Part shown: positions 15,488 to 21,588 of the stretch, piece after piece
Numbering within the stretch: the first letter of the stretch is position 1
Layout of the letters: the number at the start of each line of letters is the position of its first letter
NCBI GenBank assembly: GCA_030849065.1
Contig: JASAON010001406.1
Location: forward strand, 1 to 21,588
Length of the DNA: 21,588 nt
Source of the DNA: Jaenimonas drosophilae
Lineage: Eukaryota; Euglenozoa; Kinetoplastea; Trypanosomatida; Trypanosomatidae
Direction of reading: 5' to 3'
Made by a program: the position numbers and the translations under genes
Notes under the pieces: model-generated
Told to the model about the DNA's origin: nothing
Databases searched by the model: none
Seen by the model: only the letters and a program-made list of their open reading frames with translations

Positions 15488-15803
15488 AACTACTGCACCA
15501 CGTAGAGGTGATGATGATGTTGATGTGCTTGAAGCACCCAACGCATGTTCCTCTCGCTGCCTCTTTCTTCTTGTGCTCTTCTTCACACCAACACACGCAG
15601 CCACACACATACACGTGCGTAGAGAGGAGGTACTACAACTATAGCAAGAACCCCTCTCCTCCATTCATCACTTCTGATTTTTTTTTTTTAAGAATTGATT
15701 GCGTCTTCGGTAGCACGATTCAACGTTGACGAGTGCGCGCACGCGGCTTTTTGTGTTCTTCTTCTCGTTCTTTCTTATATTGTGTGGTGTGTGCTCGACG
15801 GCG
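15488..15803 (+). other. Spacer and leader of the reductase gene
   Basis: No gene is visible. ATGs cease at about 15545. Two pyrimidine tracts (15676-15689 and 15752-15778) precede the reductase ATG. Confidence 0.55.
15676..15712 (+). promoter_or_regulatory. Spliced-leader acceptor candidate for the reductase gene
   Basis: A long T run, then AAG (15692) and GTAG ending at 15712. Use of 15712 gives a 91-nt leader whose first ATG is 15804. There is no AG between 15734 and the start codon, although the strongest pyrimidine tract (15752-15778) lies inside this interval. Confidence 0.45.
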
Positions 15804-18800
15804 ATGAGTGAGCCCACAACATCCACGGAGAGGCTCGCCATTCTCTACGGCTCTGAAACTGGTAACAGTGAAAGCATCGCCAAACGCCTGCATCATGCAG
15901 CAGTACATAACCACGGCCACCCCGACGCGCTCTGCCTCACGCTGAATCAGGCCATCACCAAGAAGATCCTCGACGGCCAATGCAGCGAGGAGGCCACCCC
16001 GCTCTGCCTCGTTATTGTGTGCAGCACAACGGGCGAGGGTGAGCCGCCGGAGAACGCCGCCCGCTTCCGTCGCTGGTTGCGCAACCACCCAACCACCACA
16101 CCCTTGCACCACCTCCGCTTCACGGTGTTGGCCCTTGGAGATACCAACTACAACAACTTCTGTGCCGCGGGCATCTACATGGATAATAAGCTCCATGAAG
16201 CGGGTGGGGTGCGCTTCTACGCACGTGGGGAGGCTGATGATGGCATCGGGCTGGACCTCGTCGTGGAGCCGTGGATGGAGCACCTCTGGCCCGCCATGAT
16301 TGGCCAGCCGGAACAAGGCGTCAGCCACACACGCTACCAAACCACCAACATCACGGAACAACGGTGGAACATGGCCGTGGCACAGGAGGTGCTCATCCTC
16401 TACGACTGCAACTCACTCCTCTGCTCCACGTACGCCCTCTACGTGTATGAGCGGCTGACAGAGCTGGGCGGTGTAGGTGAGCTGCAGCCGGTGCAGCACC
16501 TCGTGGTGGAGCGTCTTGCACGTACACCAAAGTTGCTGTTGTTGTTGGCCTCCGCCGATGCTGGCGCGGATGGTGCTCAGGCGATGAGCACACAGCACAA
16601 GCCTGACGCGGAGGTGGGCGGCGGCGCTCCATCACCATCATCACCATCATCATCATCCACGACGTCCATGTGGATGGATCTGCAAGCGTGGCTCGCCGTG
16701 GCGGGCCTTCGTGCCGCTCAGAGCCTTTGCATCCTTACCTCCCCCGCCGAGGTGCAGCGTGCCGTGGTGGTGGAGAGTGCGTTGCGTGAGTTGCTGCATG
16801 CGTGCAAGCTAGAGGCCATTGTGCGAAAGGTGCCCCACACCCCAACCATCGCCACCTCCGCCGCCGACCTCCTCTTGTGGTGCGAGGCGGTGCTTGATAC
16901 AACACCGGGCATCACCCACGATACCGCCACCATTCGCGTGGCGCTGGAGCGACGCTTTGGAAAACACGTTCTCCCAGCTCTGCGTCTCGCGAATGCTACG
17001 CATGGCGGTGATGATGATGATGGCATGGCGGCATTTGATGGCAACGAACGCACGCGTGGAGATGCAGAAGAAGGTGGTGCTGACCATGGCCGCCTCCTTC
17101 ACGGGCCCATCCTCAGCGACCTACTCACTCCATTGGTGTTCCTCTACGCCAGCACGGGCAGCCGTCTGAGCGCGGAGGTGGCGCAGCGCATGCACGCCAC
17201 CGCCGAGGAGCACCAACTACGCAGCTCGCTGACGGATATATCCAAGCTGCGCATGACGGGATTCCCACGACGTGCCACCTTCATCTTCATTGTGAATGGC
17301 ATCTCCAAGGCCATGTCGCGTGTGATGAAGGTTCTCCGCGATGGTGTGCGGCGCGGGAAGCATCTCAGCCAGGACAACTTTGCCGGCGTGCGCTTCGCCA
17401 TCCTCGGCATCGATAATGGGCGGCGCAGCGATCACTTCAATCTCTGTGCGCTGGAGCTCGAGACGTTGCTGCTATCCTTGCACGCCACGAAGATTCATGC
17501 CACCGGTCTTGTGGATGAGGGCTGCCAAGATAGCGTGCCGGCTGTGTTGCAGGCGTGGGAGAGCAACCTACTCAGCGCCGTCATGGCACCAACCACGAGC
17601 CGGGCATATCTCGATGCTCAATCTCCCAACATAACCTCCGTGGCGCCCGTCTTTCCGTCTTTTGGCGGCCCGCTGCCACGTGGGGTGGAGGGCGGCGTGG
17701 ATGTTGCCGCGCCGGAAGTGGTGGCGCAGATACTCTCCTCGCCCACCTCTACGCAGAGCTTCGAGCGCATCATCTCGCCCGTGCAGCCAACAACAACAAC
17801 AACTCCCACGAAAACAGAGGGTGGCACACAGACCACCAACAACAACAACCACACCGCGGGCATGCTGATGATGATGATGGAGGATGGAGCAACCAACGCC
17901 ACCACACTTCCCTGGCGGCCGCTCCCGCTCCATCGTGCCAACGTGGCGCACACACCTCTCACGCTCCTCTACGCCTCCTCGGGCATGCCCAAGGCGATGG
18001 CGCTCCACGCGTGCAAGGCGGCGCAGGAGATGGGCTTCGTTGCCACAACACACTCCCTCGCAGACACACAACGCATGGATTTTTCACAACACCCGAACCT
18101 CCTTCTCTTCTGCGAGGGTGGGCGGTTAGCGGGGCAAAACCGCGGTGCGCAGCTCCTGCGGCGATCCTTGTTGCATCCATCGCGCCGCCCCGACGCGCTC
18201 TCCTTCGTTCGCTTCTCCATCCTGGGTCTTGGCGCGGTGGAGCCCGCACACACACATCCAGCCTTTCAGTGGGCGGGATTGTTGGCGCGATTGCAGGCCA
18301 ACCGTGTCTTTCCTGTTGTCGTGATGCGCTCCATGTCGCAGCTGCACTCGTTTGGTTTGCCGTGGTGCGAGTGCGCCATGGCTGCCATGGCCGCACAACC
18401 CCCGCTGCTCGTGCCACCATCCAACAACAACACCAACACCAACACTGCAACAACAAGAGATGATGATGGTGCTGCTGCTGCTGCTGCCACCAACAAGGAT
18501 GCAACATTGGTGCAGCCCACGACGAATGATGTGCCGAGTGATGGTGCCAAGGTGCTCTTCTTATTTGGCAGCTCCACCGGCATGGCGGAGGCCATCGCGC
18601 GAGATCTTCATCAGCAGGCGCTGCAACTGGGCTACGCCTCTCGCGTCGCTGCGCTGAAATTTTTCGAGAAGATGAGTTTCTTGACCACCCCACACGTCAT
18701 TATTGTGTGCAGCACCACCAACCTCCACGTGGGTGGCTTTCCGAGCAACGCACGCAAGTTCGCGCAGTACCTCCAACTCCGCGCACAACCACGGAATCTC

Positions 18801-21248
18801 CTCACGGGGACGCACTACGCCGTGTTGGGTGTTGGCAATGAATCTGCCTACCCGCACACGTTTTGTAGCGCGGCGATTCGCATCGATGCACGCTTGGAGG
18901 AGCTTGGTGGGCGGCGCATCTGTGAAATGGGCCGGCTGGATGTTTCGCACAGCATTCTGGCACGCATGGCAGCGTGGAGGGTGAGCCTCTTTGATGCGCT
19001 GCGTGCCACCACAACGGAGGCACAAGGAGTGATGGTGGAGGAGGATTCATCCAGTACCTCATGCCCCCATCCTCATCATCATCTTCATCATCCAAGCGCA
19101 TTGGTGCCTCCCGCCTTGCCAACCTCGGAAGGCTGCACAGATGCCTCCTGCCCCTCATCCCCAGCAACGTTGCAGAAGTGGGGTGTGTTGTTGGTGCAGG
19201 GCTCCTCCGACACAAGTGCGGTGATGGGCATCACCGAGCATCTCCGCCAGGTTATTCAGGACAACACCACACTCCAACCCGCCACCTGCACCATGAATGA
19301 GTTTGCCAAGCTCACGTGGCGCACACGCTACCGCCTCATCATCTTTCTCGTTGCGAGCAACGACGAAGGCGATTGTCCGCTCAACGCCACGGCCTTCTTT
19401 CGTTTGCTGCGCCACAAATCCACCCCGCGTGATCTCTTCGCGTCGGTGAGGTACACCGTCATGGCGGTGTCCGATACGAATGAGGGCCGTTTTTATCTGG
19501 GCCGGCAGCTCGATCGGCGTCTCGAGGAGCTCGGCGGGACGAGATGTTTCGCGCGTGGGGAGGCCGTTGATTCGTTTCGTCTCGAGCGCACCGTTGAGCG
19601 CTGGATTCATGGCCTCATGGCCATCCTCGCGGACGCATGCGAGGAGTGCAGCGAAGGCGCGCAACAACAACAACAACAACAACGTGCCATGGCACCATGC
19701 GCCGCCCGCACCACCAACAAGCTTGGCAGTGCCAACTTCAATCACGCCACCACCTCTTCCGACAAGAACAACACCGCGGCTGCTGCCTCCAGCCACGTGG
19801 ATGATGGTGATGGTGCGATGGATGCGGCTGATCTCACGGCCATGGCCGCATCGCCCGTTGATCGCATCGCAGCCTTCATGCCGCGCACCGGCAGCGACGA
19901 GGTGCGCGTGGAGGCTGTTATTGATGGGTGGAGGTGCCTCACTTCCCCACACGTGCAGGAGTGTGGCGGCACCGTTCTTCTGATGCATCTTCGTGTGGCA
20001 CCGGAGGTGGTTTGGGTGCCTGGCCAGACCGTGGCCATTCTCCCACCAAACCCACATGAGGCGGTGCAGCGTGTGTTGCGCTACTTTGATGTGAAGGCTG
20101 AGATGCCCTTTCATCCGCTGAGTGTGGCTGGTGTAGGGAGCAGCTCCTACCCCAACGCACCGCTGTACGAGAGCGTGGATTTTCCCGTGAGCGTCGAGAC
20201 GCTCCTTCTGCGCTACGTTGGCATCACGCTGAGCCCCACCAACAGCCGCGGGCTGATGGAGATGTTGTTGCAACGAAGTGGCGAGCATGCGGAGATGCAG
20301 GAGCGCATCAGGGCCTACTGGCAAGAGATGTGCGCCACACGTGTGCCACGACGTCTTGAGGAGGTGCTCGATGCACTCCCGCACCTGCCCATAACCTTGC
20401 GCCATCTCGTTGAGCACCTCCCGCTGTTGCAGCCACGCATCTACTCCATCTGCAGCTCCAAGTTGGCCACCCCAACACGTTTGTCGCTGTGCTTTAAGGT
20501 GGTGCCACACGGCTTATGCACGCACTGGTTGCTGGATCAGTGTGTGTGGGCCGCACGCCTCTCCACCAACACCAACACCAACACCATGAGTAGTAGTGTA
20601 GCTGCGGCAAGTGCTGGATGGGGCTGCGAGGTACGCGCACAACGTACGTGCGGGCTGAGTTTGGTGTTGCGGCCTACTTCAGACTTCATCATGCCACCGC
20701 AACTCACAACGCCGCTCATTTCAATTGGCCCAGGCACCGGCGTGGCGCCGTTCCGTGCCTTTATCGAAGAGCGCGGGGCGCTGATGCGCCAGCAACAACA
20801 ACAAAGCAACAACAACAACGTGGAGGAGCCATCTACATGTGCTGCCACACTTGGCTCTATGGAGCTCTTCTTTGGTTGCCGTCGTCGTGAGGATGACTTC
20901 TTGTTTGCCGAGGAGCTCGTGGAGGCGGAGCGGTGTGGCATCCTCTCATCGCTGCACGTCGCCTTCTCGCGTGAGCCCAACAATGATGGATCTTTTTGGT
21001 ACGGCGGTTGCTACGTGCAGGATAAGATGTTGGAGGCGGCGGGGGTGCTCGTGGATGTGCTCGTGCATCGCCAAGGACGGCTCTACGTGTGTGGCGATGC
21101 AGAGATGGCGAAGGAGGTGCATCAAACCTTCTTGGATATTTTGCAACAACATCTTTGCATTTCAGCAACAGCAGCGGCCACACTCGTGGAGAACATGGTG
21201 TCGCGTGGGGAGTACCTCCGCGATGTATGGACGACCTCACTGCCATGA
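15804..21248 (+). CDS. Six-flavodoxin diflavin reductase (methionine synthase reductase-like)
   Basis: The 1,814-aa protein has six flavodoxin-like modules and one FAD/NADPH module. Module 1 (about 9-166) keeps all FMN loops: GSETGNS (16-22), CSTTGEGEPPENA (73-85), LGDTNYNNFC (111-120). It ends ADDGIGLDLVVEPW, close to human methionine synthase reductase. Modules 2-6, near 194-368, 442-592, 717-863, 914-1068 and 1125-1276, keep the strand/helix order but lose loops. Module 5 is best preserved (GSSTGMAE 922-929, CSTTN 969-973, VGNESAYPHTFC 1010-1021); module 6 keeps only traces (SNDEG, SDTNEG). Modules are joined by Asn/Ser/Thr/His/Gln-rich linkers. The FAD/NADPH part (about 1360-1814) is complete: PGQTVAILPP (1406-1415), RIYSI (1545-1549), GLCTHW (1570-1575), GPGTGVAPFRAF (1642-1653), SRE (1722-1724), YVQDK (1737-1741), YVCGDAEMAKEV (1761-1772), and a C-terminal DVW (1807-1809), where this family has its flavin-shielding Trp. 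It should move electrons from NADPH through FAD to FMN in module 1. Usual relatives are 600-750 residues. The partner is unknown; methionine synthase, a P450 or a heme protein are options. Confidence 0.92.
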   Translation: MSEPTTSTERLAILYGSETGNSESIAKRLHHAAVHNHGHPDALCLTLNQAITKKILDGQCSEEATPLCLVIVCSTTGEGEPPENAARFRRWLRNHPTTTPLHHLRFTVLALGDTNYNNFCAAGIYMDNKLHEAGGVRFYARGEADDGIGLDLVVEPWMEHLWPAMIGQPEQGVSHTRYQTTNITEQRWNMAVAQEVLILYDCNSLLCSTYALYVYERLTELGGVGELQPVQHLVVERLARTPKLLLLLASADAGADGAQAMSTQHKPDAEVGGGAPSPSSPSSSSTTSMWMDLQAWLAVAGLRAAQSLCILTSPAEVQRAVVVESALRELLHACKLEAIVRKVPHTPTIATSAADLLLWCEAVLDTTPGITHDTATIRVALERRFGKHVLPALRLANATHGGDDDDGMAAFDGNERTRGDAEEGGADHGRLLHGPILSDLLTPLVFLYASTGSRLSAEVAQRMHATAEEHQLRSSLTDISKLRMTGFPRRATFIFIVNGISKAMSRVMKVLRDGVRRGKHLSQDNFAGVRFAILGIDNGRRSDHFNLCALELETLLLSLHATKIHATGLVDEGCQDSVPAVLQAWESNLLSAVMAPTTSRAYLDAQSPNITSVAPVFPSFGGPLPRGVEGGVDVAAPEVVAQILSSPTSTQSFERIISPVQPTTTTTPTKTEGGTQTTNNNNHTAGMLMMMMEDGATNATTLPWRPLPLHRANVAHTPLTLLYASSGMPKAMALHACKAAQEMGFVATTHSLADTQRMDFSQHPNLLLFCEGGRLAGQNRGAQLLRRSLLHPSRRPDALSFVRFSILGLGAVEPAHTHPAFQWAGLLARLQANRVFPVVVMRSMSQLHSFGLPWCECAMAAMAAQPPLLVPPSNNNTNTNTATTRDDDGAAAAAATNKDATLVQPTTNDVPSDGAKVLFLFGSSTGMAEAIARDLHQQALQLGYASRVAALKFFEKMSFLTTPHVIIVCSTTNLHVGGFPSNARKFAQYLQLRAQPRNLLTGTHYAVLGVGNESAYPHTFCSAAIRIDARLEELGGRRICEMGRLDVSHSILARMAAWRVSLFDALRATTTEAQGVMVEEDSSSTSCPHPHHHLHHPSALVPPALPTSEGCTDASCPSSPATLQKWGVLLVQGSSDTSAVMGITEHLRQVIQDNTTLQPATCTMNEFAKLTWRTRYRLIIFLVASNDEGDCPLNATAFFRLLRHKSTPRDLFASVRYTVMAVSDTNEGRFYLGRQLDRRLEELGGTRCFARGEAVDSFRLERTVERWIHGLMAILADACEECSEGAQQQQQQQRAMAPCAARTTNKLGSANFNHATTSSDKNNTAAAASSHVDDGDGAMDAADLTAMAASPVDRIAAFMPRTGSDEVRVEAVIDGWRCLTSPHVQECGGTVLLMHLRVAPEVVWVPGQTVAILPPNPHEAVQRVLRYFDVKAEMPFHPLSVAGVGSSSYPNAPLYESVDFPVSVETLLLRYVGITLSPTNSRGLMEMLLQRSGEHAEMQERIRAYWQEMCATRVPRRLEEVLDALPHLPITLRHLVEHLPLLQPRIYSICSSKLATPTRLSLCFKVVPHGLCTHWLLDQCVWAARLSTNTNTNTMSSSVAAASAGWGCEVRAQRTCGLSLVLRPTSDFIMPPQLTTPLISIGPGTGVAPFRAFIEERGALMRQQQQQSNNNNVEEPSTCAATLGSMELFFGCRRREDDFLFAEELVEAERCGILSSLHVAFSREPNNDGSFWYGGCYVQDKMLEAAGVLVDVLVHRQGRLYVCGDAEMAKEVHQTFLDILQQHLCISATAAATLVENMVSRGEYLRDVWTTSLP

Positions 21249-21588
21249 TGGGCTAGATGCATCCGCATGCGTGTTGTTGTTGTTGTTGTTTCTTAGTGGA
21301 GTGTGATGTTGGATTGAACCCAACGCATCATCATCTTCATCATCATCTCCTTCTTCATCTCCTTCTGTTCGTGTTCCTGGCGTGGCTTTGTGGGATTTGT
21401 TGTGGCGGCTGCGCCTGTTTCGCGTTTACGTCTCTCACTGGATGAATGTGCTCCATCCGCACATATTTTCATCTTTGGTACAACCACTTCCATCATCATC
21501 ATCATCATCATCTTCCCTCTTCTTCTTCTTCTTCTTCTTCTTCTTCTTGTGTGTGTGTGTGTAGCAGAACGTTTCACACTTTGTGTCT
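21249..21588 (+). other. Spacer at the right end
   Basis: Presumed 3' UTR of the reductase and start of the next spacer. It contains a TTG repeat (21270-21290), CAT/TCA repeats (21326-21345 and 21491-21512) and a CTT tract. No gene is visible before the window ends. Confidence 0.6.
21513..21564 (+). promoter_or_regulatory. Acceptor-like tract of the next gene
   Basis: A CTT repeat of about 30 nt and a (GT)n run end in TAG at 21562-21564, followed by CAG. This resembles the other acceptor sites here and suggests that another + strand gene follows outside the window. Confidence 0.5.

Noticed and set aside
17555..18463. 302-codon + strand frame inside the reductase gene
   Set aside because: Out-of-frame shadow, rich in Arg, His and Asn from repeat translation, with no acceptor site of its own.
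19155..20510. 451-codon antisense open frame under the reductase
   Set aside because: The opposite strand carries unmistakable FAD-domain and connecting-domain motifs. The antisense translation has no motif and reflects codon bias. The same applies to the antisense frames at 11509-12312 and 17959-18693.
1034..21248. Idea that the multi-flavodoxin reductase supplies electrons to the LPMO-like protein
   Set aside because: The AA10-like protein is secreted and lacks the copper brace, while the reductase has no clear signal peptide from its ATG. The two genes are 14 kb apart with unrelated genes between.
1..21588. tRNA, rRNA, CRISPR array or insertion sequence
   Set aside because: I saw no tRNA T-loop consensus in a clover-leaf context, no spaced direct repeats, and no transposase or reverse transcriptase motifs. 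All repeats seen are simple microsatellites.

Overview
The window looks like nuclear DNA of a kinetoplastid, most likely a trypanosomatid. Every convincing gene is on the + strand and none needs an intron. Most genes are preceded by a pyrimidine-rich tract, then an AG, then a stretch without ATG up to the start codon, as expected for spliced-leader trans-splicing inside a polycistronic unit. A beta-tubulin N-terminal fragment at the left has the trypanosomatid type of N-terminus. Microsatellites (CA, CTT, CAT, TTG) fill the spacers, and low-complexity tracts (Asn, Gln, His, Ala, Pro) interrupt the proteins.

Layout. 508-630: a 40-codon beta-tubulin fragment, broken off at about codon 38. 1034-1642: a secreted protein of the AA10 (LPMO/chitin-binding type 4) fold whose mature N-terminus is Arg instead of the copper-binding His. 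1643-3176: about 1.5 kb without a convincing gene, of which 2244-3176 contains no ATG at all and is probably a very long 5' leader. 3177-7307: a large multi-spanning membrane protein with a disordered Pro/Ser-rich tail. 8602-10776: an alpha/beta-hydrolase with large inserts and Gly at the nucleophile position. 11077-12915: a WDR55/Jip5-like WD-repeat protein. 13362-14420: a membrane protein I read as two degenerate flavodoxin-like domains around one transmembrane helix. 14749-15135: a small Cys-rich, probably zinc-binding protein. 15287-15487: a possible 66-aa membrane peptide. 15804-21248: a 1,814-aa diflavin reductase with six flavodoxin-like modules, only the first with all FMN loops, ahead of one FAD/NADPH module. 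The window ends in a splice-acceptor-like tract that probably serves the next gene.

How the genes relate. Most are probably unrelated passengers of one transcription unit. The exception may be the right-hand third, where two flavodoxin-fold proteins flank the small Cys-rich protein. A second theme is loss of catalytic residues in kept folds: the AA10-like protein, the alpha/beta-hydrolase, and five of the six flavodoxin modules. The best candidates for undescribed biology are the Arg1 AA10-like protein, the six-flavodoxin reductase with its membrane-bound neighbour, and the 933-nt ATG-free leader.
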